From Bacteroidaceae bacterium (GTDB lineage: Bacteria > Bacteroidota > Bacteroidia > Bacteroidales > Bacteroidaceae), in NCBI GenBank assembly GCA_017453465.1, contig JAFTEV010000061.1, positions 1-64,000 of the forward strand: 64,000 nucleotides of DNA, in the 5' to 3' direction. The stretch's first letter is position 1. Each line of letters starts with the position of its first letter. The translations under genes and the position numbers were made by a program. This document shows, one piece after another, positions 18,515 to 29,700 of this stretch. The notes below the pieces were generated by a model that did not search any database, had not been told where the DNA came from, and saw only the letters and a program-made list of their open reading frames with translations.

Positions 18515-18593
18515 CATAGGTAATGCGTCGCTGCGGCGTAGGCAATCAATCTCGACAGATTGCCTACGCCGCAGCCACGCATTGCCTATATGA
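18515..18593. repeat. Hairpin repeat with ATTGCCTA arms, copy A, between convergent genes
   Basis: A long imperfect hairpin pairs GCTGCGGCGTAGGCAATC with GATTGCCTACGCCGCAG, and its arms extend through AATGCGT and the flanking ATAGG/CCTAT. It fills the gap between the tip-adhesin-like gene and the convergent fimbrillin and could serve as a two-way terminator. The same words (GATTGCCTACGC, GACGCATTGCCTA) recur at 42639-42705 and 57133-57216. Confidence 0.85.
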
Positions 18594-18607
18594 CTAAGGG
18601 AAAACCC

Positions 18608-20503
18608 TTACCACTGGTCGGTATGTCTTGAGGGGTCGAAGACGACGGTGATGGTCTCTGGACCTCTGACCTTGTCGTCGCCAGGACGGAGGTCATCTAC
18701 GAAGGCGTAGCAGTAGATGAATCCGCTCTCCCACTTGATGCCCATCTGGAGCATGTTGATGGTGACGCGGGCTGTGGCTGCTGTTTCTGTACCTTTTTTG
18801 ACTGAGTATTTTCCTTCGGCGTTCTGCTCGTATTCTACTTTCGTTCCTACGGCATCAATCGTGATGTTGGGCACGTTGTCATCGTCGAAGACTTGCGGCA
18901 CAGCCAGAATGATGTTGCCCGTGGGGTAGTTGTAGTGCAGTTCGTCCTCGTTGTTGACGCCTTCATACCTTGGCTGGGTAGAGCCTTTGGTGTAGTCGGG
19001 GTCTTTGTTCTCGTTGTTCAGCACGTAGTTCAGACAGTTGCCTTCCTCCTTGCTGCTCCAGTCAAATCCGTCGTAGTTGTCTTTGCTCCGCTCCTTCTTG
19101 TATGCCGGTGTACCCTCGAAGTAGTCGTACATATAGTTTTCGTTGAGCATGACGCGCTCTCCGTTCAGGAAGCGGAACCAGTAGGGGTTCATGATGTAGT
19201 GGTTCACGGTGACGCTTCCGAGCGTTGTGGCAGAAGTGTAGGTGGACTTTGTGGTGTATGTGCCCGAAATGTCATCGTATGTGATGACAGGCGTGAAGGT
19301 GCAGCTGGTGTAGATGTTGTTGAACGACATGCTGAGGCTTCCCTTCGCGTGTTTCGTTCCGTTGACATCTACAGTCTCATCGCGCAGCCACCGCTCGGTA
19401 GCGGGGTTTGCCACTTTGAGCCACGGCGTGTCGTCGGGAATGAAATCGCCCACCTTTACTGTCTGTAGATTTCCCCTTGCGTCAAGGTATGTCTGTTTTT
19501 CAATGTCAACCGTCTTGGTGTCTCCATTAGAGAGTTTGATGTTTGTTCCATCTATGGCGGTCACGCTGATGGGGACGGGGTCACTCTCACCCGCAGGTGT
19601 GTAGGTGGGATAAACCAGCTTGTCGGTGCCTGTGATGTAGGCATAAAGGCGGACCTGTGCGAGCATGTGGTGGAAGCGGAAGCGCACGGGTTTGGGCTGA
19701 TAGCCGCCTTTGTTGTCGGAGACGAGCGGGTGGGTGTCTCTGGAGCAGTCGGCCACCAGTTCGCTAATCATGAAGTCACTGTGCTCCGATGCATCGGAGT
19801 TCATGGTGAACTGCACCTTTCCCATGCCATTGCCTGTGTCCACGCCGTTCTCGCCCGTGGAGATGTGTATGCCGTGCTCTCCTGGGCCGCCCGCTGTGGT
19901 GGGGTTGTAGGGGTAGTATGCCCAGAAGGAAATCTTGTCGTGCTCGCCTCCCTCTGTCTCGCTGTTGGGCCAGAACCGTATGAGCGAGTCGGTGGGCAGG
20001 TATGTCCCTGTCTTCGCGTCCTGCAGGGTCTTGCTGCTGTAGTAGTTCAGCGCGTTGATTCCCGCAGCGTCTGGCGGAGCAACAGTCATGGGCTGGTTAT
20101 ACATGAAGTTGGCCGTCCCCGTGTATTGATTCGTGGTGTTGTCCCATGTCTCATGCCAAGTCTTGCTGCCTGTATAGACACCATAGATGCCGACGGAGTA
20201 GATTTTCTTCTTCTCCGTGAGTTCTCCCTTGTCGTCATATCCCCAGTAGCTCCGTTCCTTGGTCTCGAAGAGGCTTGTCTCCAGACGGTTGATGAGCGAG
20301 CCGTCGGCTCTGGTGGGTGCTGTCACGCTCGGCACGACACAGGCTTCAAAGGCAATGGCCTCTTCAGCAGTAGTCTCTCGCGTGATGCCGTCGGGCACGG
20401 TCTCCGTGCCTATGTCGTTCCAGTCGCTGCACGCTGCGAGGCCAATCGCTGTCAGCAGGACTGGCAGGAGGGTGCGCCCGCCACCCGAAACATAGTTTCT
20501 CAT
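18608..20503 (-). CDS. Fimbrillin family lipoprotein, 631 aa
   Basis: The start at 20503 is preferred because it puts a normal signal peptide (RNYVSGGGRTLLPVLLTAIGLAAC, Cys25) at the N-terminus; an in-frame ATG 63 bases upstream lies inside a tandem repeat array. APTRADG places Arg65 40 residues after the Cys. Mfa-like motifs include ANFMYNQPM, SLIRFWPNSE, ISFWAYYPYNP, DFMISELVAD and FRFHHMLAQVRLYAY. It is the longest simple fimbrillin in the window and the only one on the minus strand. It lies directly downstream of the giant 5846-aa gene, with the 22-bp repeats between. No canonical promoter is visible there, so it may be read from the giant gene or controlled by the array. Confidence 0.86.
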   Translation of the reverse strand: MRNYVSGGGRTLLPVLLTAIGLAACSDWNDIGTETVPDGITRETTAEEAIAFEACVVPSVTAPTRADGSLINRLETSLFETKERSYWGYDDKGELTEKKKIYSVGIYGVYTGSKTWHETWDNTTNQYTGTANFMYNQPMTVAPPDAAGINALNYYSSKTLQDAKTGTYLPTDSLIRFWPNSETEGGEHDKISFWAYYPYNPTTAGGPGEHGIHISTGENGVDTGNGMGKVQFTMNSDASEHSDFMISELVADCSRDTHPLVSDNKGGYQPKPVRFRFHHMLAQVRLYAYITGTDKLVYPTYTPAGESDPVPISVTAIDGTNIKLSNGDTKTVDIEKQTYLDARGNLQTVKVGDFIPDDTPWLKVANPATERWLRDETVDVNGTKHAKGSLSMSFNNIYTSCTFTPVITYDDISGTYTTKSTYTSATTLGSVTVNHYIMNPYWFRFLNGERVMLNENYMYDYFEGTPAYKKERSKDNYDGFDWSSKEEGNCLNYVLNNENKDPDYTKGSTQPRYEGVNNEDELHYNYPTGNIILAVPQVFDDDNVPNITIDAVGTKVEYEQNAEGKYSVKKGTETAATARVTINMLQMGIKWESGFIYCYAFVDDLRPGDDKVRGPETITVVFDPSRHTDQW

Positions 20504-20540
20504 ATTATATTTTCTCTTTTTTTTAGTTTGCTTTTCTATT

Positions 20541-20696
20541 CCATTGTGAGCAGACCGCAGTGCCATTGTTTTGTGACCGCAGTGCTATTGTTGTGAGACT
20601 TCAGTGCCATTGTTGTGAGACCGCAGTGTCATTGTCGTGAGACCGCAGTGTCATCGTTTTGAGACCGCAGTGCCATCTTTTTTTGTCCGCAGTGTT
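20541..20696. repeat. 22-bp tandem repeat array, about seven units
   Basis: Six full units of exactly 22 bp start at 20553, 20575, 20597, 20619, 20641 and 20663, each with the core GACCGCAGTG (one variant GACTTCAGTG). Partial units flank them at 20541 and 20685. It lies 38 bp upstream of the minus-strand fimbrillin start and 26 bp from the end of the giant gene. On the minus strand most units contain an ATG (CAATGGCACTG), and the first one is in frame with the fimbrillin gene. There are no spacers, so it is not a CRISPR array. Confidence 0.95.
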
Positions 20697-20721
20697 GCAG
20701 ATGCAGCACTGAACTCTCAGC

Positions 20722-23700
20722 CTACTTGACAATGACCTTCTTGTGTCCGAAGATGTACACGCCGCGAGGCAGTCCCGGATGGTTGCGTCTGAGGCTCTGC
20801 GGTGTTTCGTTCACAGCCACACGGCGGCCTTGCAGGTCATAGACATCGCACGGCCATGGGTCTGTGTCCTCCTTCTCCGTGAAGTCGGGCTGCTCGGCCT
20901 CTTCCTCCTCTGTGACCTCTGTCTTCTCTGCGTCCTCTGTGCTCTCCCCGTCGAAGATGACTGCGTAACGCGGCTTGGCACCGCCGCCAGTGGCATAGAC
21001 GAAGTATGCCTTGTTGTGATAGACATACTTGTTGTTGCGCTGCTGCGATGTGGCATTGCGTGCTGTTGACCAGTGTGCATTCTCCTTTGCAGCCTGGTCG
21101 GTACCTGGAGTATCGAATTCCTCCTGTGTGGCGATGGTTGAATATTCCGTATGTCCGCGCCACCAGTTTTCGTTGGTGTAGAAGCCCACGGCACCCTTCG
21201 TGTCATCGTATTTGTAGTAGCTCTTCGAATTGTTGTCATAGGTGTCGCTCCAGACGGTTTTCGTTCCGTCCTCCGTGAATGGAAGGCCGAATACCATGAC
21301 TTTGCCCGATACTGCAACTTCCTTCTCCAGATACTCGCCTTCAAGCTTAATCTTGGCTTTGCCTTCCGGAATGCTGGTGGTCTGGCGGTTGGGCAGGTTC
21401 AGTTCCACATACTTGAAGGTGTTCTCTGTGTCCTCCACGATGTTGGATTCTCCGGGAGCAGCGTACTTCATCCATTGTCCTGTCTTCGGCTTTCCGCTAC
21501 GGATGATGACCGGCCATCCTGCAGGAATGAACTGCGGGTTACCCGTGCCGTTGAGCTGGCTCACGCTGGAGAGTGTCAGCGACAAGGGCTGCGGGTCGTT
21601 CTTGATGTTGGTGAAGGCCACGTCGAGGGTAGAGTTGAGCTTTGTGTCAAAAGGCACGTAGAGTGAGGCGTAGTAGTTTCCGTCCACGTTCTCTGGTGTG
21701 CAGGTAAGGCTCTCGTCAATCATGGGCTGTCCTTTCTTGTCGCCTGTCTCGTAGCGTTTCACACTGCCGTCGGCATTGGTCTGGTAGTATTCCTTCTTCA
21801 CGCCTCCCTTGTTGACCTTGAGTCTGAGCGGCATCTCGTTGTAGGGCCACTCTGTCCTTGTGCCAACGGGCTTGAGGAGCCACTTGGTGTCCTGGATTCC
21901 GTAGTTGATGTCATCCAGTTGCCAGTAGTGTTCGGCATCAAGATGGTCGTAGCTGTCACCAATCTCCTTCATTTCGTTGTTCGTGTGGATGGTGATGCGG
22001 TAGCGGTGGTTGGCATCGATGCAGAGGTAGTTGGTCTTGATGTTTTCTTCTATCTCTTTGTCGGGACTGCTACCAGTATCTGTAGTGCTGAGGATGCGGA
22101 AGGTGAAGGCGGTGCCGCCGATGTCGTCCATGCGGAAACGGTCGTCGAAGGTGCCAGTGCTTTCCTCTGTGCCCTGCGTGGTTGTGCCTGTAAGGTTATC
22201 CACCAGTTTTGTGATACCAAATGTAGTGGCATCTGGGTCGATGCTTGGGTCAGTGGTGTATTCGTAATCTATGCCTTGTACTCCGCCAGCACGTCCACGT
22301 ACCCACAGGTTCTGTGTGCCGAAGGTATAGCGGTCGTAGCGGTCAAGCTTGTCTGTCCCTGTTGGAGCAACAGAATTAAAGTAGAAGATGCTCGATGGGT
22401 CGTACTCAGCAGGCAGAATCTCGTTGTTGCCGCGAAGGGCGGGGTGGGGGGTGATGTCTCGGTTGTGGTAGTTCTTGGGGTTCGAGTTCAATTTGCCAAT
22501 GAGACTGTTCAGTTCCTTGAACGTGTGGAACGTGGTGTGTGCCTCGTCCGTCTCGTAGAAGTGGAGCCAGCGGCTGCCTGGTTTGAGCGTGCTGCCGTCA
22601 TATCCTTCATAGTCTTTCTCCGACTGGTGGCGGTAGCCGCTGATGAAGCGCGGACCGATGATGCCCACTTCGCCCGTGCCGTCCACGTTCCGTCCGTCGG
22701 CATTGAGCGCATTGTCTGAGAATGCCTCGATGCGGTAGTAGCCCTGCTGGAGCGGCACAAGGTTGGTGCTGACGAACTTCAGTGGCAGCTTGTCTGAGTC
22801 TGTGGGGCGGTCAGTGTTGTAAGGCAGTTCGTCGGTATAGCTGCCGTTGCTGCTGCGTGTATAGAACTTACCGCCATAGACCAGTTCGCGTGCCTTGTCG
22901 ATGATCTTGAAGTCGATGACCGACGGGTCGGTACGGTACTTCTGCTTGTAGTCTGTCAGCGTGTTGTAGAGGTCTATGTTCTCGTGGTGATTGGCTATGG
23001 TCGGAACCAGACCGCCCACGTAGCCAGACCGCTCGAAGTAGGGCAGCAATTGTTCGGGCGTGGTATAGAGTCGCCAGTTTGCATCAGGATTGGTGCGGAG
23101 TGTCTTCACGTCGGACTCGTACTGCAGTTCTGCCTTGTGGAAGTTGGCATCACCGTTAGTGGTGTTGTGTACCATGTAGAAACTGCTGAACTTGTCGGTC
23201 GAAATGTCGATGTAGGCACTGGTGGGGTGCATGAGGAAGAGGTTGCTGGCCGAACCCGTGAACATTTCATAGACGGCGTTGCGTGCTGCCCAGGTCTTAG
23301 CCTCCACATTGTTTTCATCAACATCGCCTTTCTTGCGGTGCATGATGCGGTTGTAGGTGAAGCGGGTGTCGCTGAGGGCACCTGTGTAGGTAGCCACATC
23401 CGAGGTTTTTCCAGAAGTTTCTGTATAGGTGCTGCCGTCCTTTGTGATGTTTGAAACGGTTGTCACCGTAGCATCGGTAGGCAGCTGGCCTGTGGTAGTG
23501 ACTACCACGTTGTCCCAGCCCGTACCGTTGATGGTGGCATAACGGCTGTGGAGCACAAAGCCGTAGGGGTCGCCTTCGGGTGCCCACAGGTAGTTATTGG
23601 TGTAGTGCTTTTCGCGTCCGTGGCGTGCGCCGATGCCGTCCTTGTAGGAGAAGTTCATCAGTCCGTCCTTCGGGTTGTCGGTCATCATGGAGTACCAGGC

Positions 23701-26700
23701 TGTGGTGTTGCGTCGCTTGTCGGCGAAGCGGAACTCTTCGGGGTTGACGTGATAGACCACGTCGATGATGACCATACGGTTGCGGTGGCTGTCGTCGAGG
23801 CGTGTGATGAGGTGGCTGTTCTGCGCTTTCACTGCGTCGTAGCCACGTGGTTTGCTTGCCTCATCCATGCTTTCGTTCCAGCTGTTGAGTACAGATTCCC
23901 ACTTTACGTTATAGGCGCGTTTTGTTTCTCCGTTTTCTGTAAAGGTCTTCTGTACGACATTGTGGTAGGTATTGCCGCCGACCTCGACATCCACTGTATA
24001 GGCATTGGTGGGGTCAACCTTGTATTTCACACCATTGATGGTGACTGTCTCGCCCGTCCATTCTGCATCGGCTTCTTCTAAGGCTGGGTCCTCGTAGTTT
24101 GTGACGGACCTCATCACGTCGCGCTGGTAGAGGTCGTAGGTGCAGAACTGTCGCTTCATGTACCAAGGCACACTGAGGCGGTTGCCAATTCCAACGCGCT
24201 GCACACTGTAGTCGGGAATGGGGTCGCTGATGACATCGCGGAGCGAGGATGGCTTGATGTATTTGTCGCCCAGGGCTTCTATTTCTGTCTCATCAAGTGG
24301 ATAGTCGTCGCGCTGCTTTTCGCTGATACGGTTGTTGTACCAGTCCCATTCTGCCAAGTGGTCCATGACATTGTAGGGCACGTCTTGGTAGGTTCCGTTA
24401 TTGATGGTCTCCCAGATAGCCTTATTGTAGCGTCCTTCGCGTGAAGTGACATTATTCAGTTTCTGCAAAGCGACCTTGTCCTTGGGGTCACGTGAATGCT
24501 GGTGCGCAATGACCAGGTGATAGACGATGAGGTTGGCGTACTTCGAGAGTTCCGAAATGTAGAAGGGCTTGACATCCTCCGTGTTATAGACGTTTCCTGT
24601 GGGGTAGTTGAGGTCGGCTCCGCCCTTCGTATAGAGGTACTGTTTGTAGTCCTTGCGGTCTTCGGGACGGTCGAAGGTGACGAACTTGATAGCACCTCCG
24701 TAGGTGGGACTGTTCTCGTCGTCGTCGATGAGCGCGAGGTAGTAGAGATAGATGGGGTTGCCGTCCTTGTCGGTCACTTTCACGGTCTTGCCATCGACGA
24801 TATTTGTTTCCTGGTCGCCCTGCATGATGGCCCAGTGTGTCTTGCCTGAAGTGGAGAATTTGATTTCTTCGGTTGGTTCATCTGTCTTGGTATAGTTGAG
24901 GGTCGATTTCGCCTTCTCCAGATACTCTGCGTAGTTCTTCAGTTCAAAGCTATAGGGGTCTCCGATGAAGGCCCACTTCTGCTGGTCGCTCTCGTCCTGG
25001 GTGGTCTCGTTAGCGTAGGCATTCTGCGCCCCCGTGTGACTGTTGACCCATCCGTAGTCGGTGGTGGTGTAGGGCTTGCCGTCCGAGGTCTTGGTTCCGA
25101 GTTCTTGTCTATATACCTCGTCGATGATGTGTCCGTCGGGGCTATAGACGTAGTGGTCGAAGACATTGATGTAGTCGGGGTAGGAGGTCTTTCCACCTGG
25201 GTGTGTCTCCGTCCAGCGGTAGTAGGGGTTGGTCCAGGTGTAGTCGTCCATGCTCTCAGCCTCGGTAGTTGTAAAGAATTGTGCCACATCCTCGTTGACC
25301 TTATAGGTGTAGGCTACTTCGATGTAGCGGCGACCGTTGTCATCTGTGATAAGCCAATTAGCGGGGGCGAGTGTGGCCGTGCTGAAGGTTTGTGCTGGTG
25401 ACTTGTCGGTGAGGAAGGACTTGTTCTTCATTGGATCCGTGTTGGTAATATTGTTCAGGTTGGAGAGGTCTGCAGTCGTGTAGTCGGGGTAGTACAGTTC
25501 GCGGCAGTCTGTATATGTACAACCGTAGCGGCGGAGCGTGTAGGGCATCGCATCGAACACGTCGCCATAGACCACTTCCACATGTTTGAGGGCGGCCTTC
25601 TGTTCTCCGTATTCATTGTAGATGCGCACGTTGGCATCGAAGCAGTCGTTTTTTCCACCGTCGTAGTCCAGCTCTGTCACGGTGCGGATGGTCACCTTGT
25701 CTATCTGGTTCGTCTTGGTGTCCAGACTGAATGGGGTAGTGACGAAGCCACTGTTTGCCCCTGCTTTTGACGTGAATGCTTTGACGATGAGCCGCTCGTA
25801 GTCGTTGGTCTCGTTGTGCAGCTTGTTCGTTGCATCCACATACTTGTTGGCATAGTCGCCCACAAGTTCGCTTAGCGAGGTGGTCTTAAGCGATGCAGAG
25901 CGCATGAAGAAGTCGTTGTCTCCGCCTGTCTTGCAGTAGTTGAGGCTCCAGGTAGTATTGCCATTGGCTCCTGTGCCGCCTTCACCATTTATGCCATCGT
26001 AAGGGCTTTTACCATCGTATGTGGTTGTGCAGAGGGTTCCATTCACGTCTGTGTTGCCCAGCCAGAGATAGTCATACGTAACGTTTTTGTCTTCTTCTAT
26101 GAATTTACCTGTTTCGGCATCTCTGCCAGTTCTTACCTTTTCGGTCTTGCTGTTTTCGCCGTAGTGGGTGCCGAGCCAGTAGTTGTTATCAGTGGATGTG
26201 GCCGTTTCGTCTTCGTAGCGGCGGCGGTTAACAACGGTGAAGTTGTACGGGTCGCCGACGAATGCCCAGTGCAAGCCCTTCAGACCAGTACTCCAGCCGT
26301 CCTTCTGTCCGGCAACATTGCTGTAGCCGAAGTTGGAGAGCAGGGTGGTCTGGTTTTCTACGCCGTCCGTGCCCTTGTTGGTCTTGTCGTAGTAGAGCCA
26401 TCCGCTGGTGCCGTTGTTGCCCACCTTCACGTCGAGCCATGTGGGGGTTCCGGCTGCGAAGTCTTCGGCAGAAGTGAACAGGTGAATGCCACTCGGTGTC
26501 TTGTCTTCTTTCTGCGTCTCATCATCCAGTGTGTAGGTGACACGCAGTTTATAAGATGCACGTTTCTGGGGCACAGTGCCACCGTTGATGGTTGTGCCGG
26601 GATTCATTATGCCACTCTTGGTGAACAACCATTCATCCAGTGGGTAGGTGGTACTGCCAACTGTCATGTCTGTGCAGTCCTCCATGTTGTAGGCATGGTC

Positions 26701-29700
26701 GGTCTTGTCGGCAGTCAGAGTGAAGCCAAGCGAGGTGTCGTACCACGTCGAATTGTTATTGTGCTGATACTGCCAGTTGTCGTACTTCACATATTTGCGC
26801 TTCAGATGGCGAGGCACATCGGTAAGCGTTTCGCCTACGCCGAAATATTCGGAGAGTTCCTCCTTGACAACGGGCTCTCCGCTGTAGTTCTCCTTGTAGG
26901 CAGAAACGTAGAGTTTAGCGGGCTGCACAAGATGGATGACGCAATCCTTGTCGTTGGCTTTGTGGTAGCCTCTGTACTTGGTGGAGGTCAGCAGCTTGGC
27001 GTTTTCCTCGTCGTAACTCAGGTTTACCTTATATACTTTCTTGTCCTCTTCGATACTTTCCTTGTAGGTACGTGTCTTTCCGTCGTGCGACAGGTAGTAG
27101 TAAACATTGCGGTAGCCCAATACGGTGTTGCTGGCCTTGAAGCGCAGGGCGAAACTTCCCTCACGGTCGCTGTAGGCGGGAACTACTTCCCAGTAGAAGG
27201 GCCTGTAGTATGGCTTGTCGTAGTTGGGGTTATCTTCCGACTGTCCAGCGATGACTTCATTTGTCAGCGGGTCGTGGTAGTCCAGTTCTGTCCGCTTGTC
27301 GATAGGTTCTGCTGCTGGTGTGCGCAAGTGCACACAGTCAACAACGAACTGGAATTTGCTCTCGGTCGGATCGAAGCGGCAGAGGTTGGAAGCAAGCTCT
27401 CCTGCGGCGTAGATATGTCCATCGATGGTTACTTCGTCCTTGTTGAACTCATCCTCCGTGCAATATACCTGTACGGCGTAGGGGTCGCCCACGAAGTACC
27501 ACTTCAGGTTTTCAGGCACAGACTCCATGCGGTTCGTGGTTGTCTTGAACTGGCAGAAGTTGTAGGGCTGTTTCGTGTCGTCCACAAACTCGGAACCATT
27601 CCAAATCTGCTTTTCACTGGTACCATCGTGCACAGTTCCGATTTGTTCCTGGAAGGTGGCTTCTTCATCAAAGTAAGCGTGATGTCCCTTGTCGTAGCCC
27701 TCTGCTGTGAGATTATCGGTGAAGTCCATGAAATAGACGTGGTCGTTGTTGGCTGTCATTTCGGCAACCTCTGCCTTGTTGGGGTGCTTCTTCAGGAAGA
27801 TGTCGCTCGTCACCTCATACTTTATATAGACGGTCTGTGGCGTGCTCAATGGAGTTTCACCTTCCTTATCTACATTATATTTATATGTATAGAGGGTGTT
27901 ACCGTAATCGTCGAACTTCGTCTTGGTAATAGATTTCCCATCGACGGTGATTGTCTCCGTCTGCTTTTCGTAGCGATAAGGACCATCCTGCACGGTGTAG
28001 CTTCCAGGATTGCGGAAGTCGTCGCTGTAGAACGTGTAGTCGCAGAACTGACGTTTCACGATAAGTGGCATATTGTCGGACGTGATAATGTCACCTTCGG
28101 CGTATTCACGGCTTTCGGCTGCAAAGAACATATAGACGGTACCCGTCTTCATGGCATCAAGGGCATCTTGGGCATCTTGGTCTTTTGTGGAATGAGCTGT
28201 GAGGTATGTGCCGACTTCATCATCACGGCGAATGGCCAGGTTGATGTCCTGATAAACCATAGGTTCGTATGGCAGCAGCTGGATGGCATTGGAGCGGTCG
28301 TTGGCACGGGGAGCCAATGCCACACTGTCGGTCGTTACTCCGCTTTGTGTCTTGTTCACCATGGTCCAGAAGAGCTGGATGTTTACATTTTCGTCGTTGG
28401 CTGGGTGCAGGGTCGATGACACGAGGCTCAGGGTTTGCTCTGCATTGAAGCCAGGTGCAAGTCCCCATTGGTAAGCTCCAGCCGATTCGTTGTCGGAAAC
28501 CATGACGGCGGGGTAGTTGTCGTCTGTGATGGTCGTCGAAACGGTGACACAGCTTTCGTCTTGCTTTGCCAGAGAATAAGCACCCAGTGGCGACAGCGGC
28601 GTTACACCCATGCGGGCCTCCAGGTTCACCACCTTGGCGTTGTAGGGGTCTCCACCCACGAAGGCCCACAGCCAGCGGCCTTCGCGGAAGGCATCGTTGT
28701 CACCATACTTGTACCATTCAGCCAGACGGTTATAGCTATAGTTGTTATAGTTGTCCTCGCTGTCCTTGTGCAGCGCAAAGGCATTGTTCATCCAATCCAC
28801 CGTGCCTTCGTCTTCACGGCACAGGAAGTATTGGTTACCCACACGGGTCTTGGTGCCGCCCGACACCGTGCTTGTGACACCCTCGTCGGTGTCGAGCACC
28901 ATGAAGTACCAGTTGGCCTCCACCTTGCCCTTTTCCAGCTTGCCATTCTCGTTGTGGTATTTTATGTCCGCAGCAATCTTTGTTTCGTCGCTCCACTGGA
29001 ATGGCAATGTATTGTACATTTCTGTCGCCTGGATTTCCTCATTCGTCATGGGCTGGTACTTGAAGTAGATGTCGTAGATGTCATCTTTTTCAATCTCTGG
29101 ATAGACATCGTAGGTGTCGTTGTTGGTGTCATAGACACGCTCGGTCATCGCCTCATTGCTGTAGAAGCATGCATCGTAAGTGCCATTCACCAAATTGGCT
29201 TGCAGGGCTTCGCGGCTCTGGAAGTCGCCAGCGGTGCCGTACTTCTCATATTTTGCGAACAGTCGTGTAAATTCGTCCTCCAGTACAACGGGTGTCAGCA
29301 GGTCATGTTCCAACACGGCATCCCAAGCTACGCCTTTGTTCTCATTCCCCTCAAACTTCACGGCATGGTAACGGTATTTGCGAGTGGCAGGTGCCTTGAC
29401 GAAGGTTATCCAAGTGGTACATGCATGAATATCAAAAGCACCATTAGCACCATATTGAGTTCCGAATGGTGCAATGGGCTGTTGCTCCCAAGTATTAATC
29501 AACTTTATTTCGCTTGATTCCGTATTAAGTTTAACGATAAGTCCATCGGAAACATATCCAGTAGGTACGAAAGCTGCACCAAGCTTGTTTTCTTGAACTA
29601 TGTTTATTTCTTGTCTAGCACTTGTTGTGAGATACATGAAAGTGGTGTAACGGGGCGTTTCACTTTCTGTTGAGAAATTTAAGCTTGAACCGTTAGCATT

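Noticed and set aside
20541..20696. Possible CRISPR array
   Set aside because: The units are contiguous with no spacers and there are no cas genes in the window.
26164..28419. Long plus-strand open frame of about 750 codons
   Set aside because: It lies wholly antisense to the giant repeat gene, whose frame carries a coherent repeat signature; the plus-strand protein has no recognisable domain. Similar antisense frames elsewhere in the window were rejected for the same reason.
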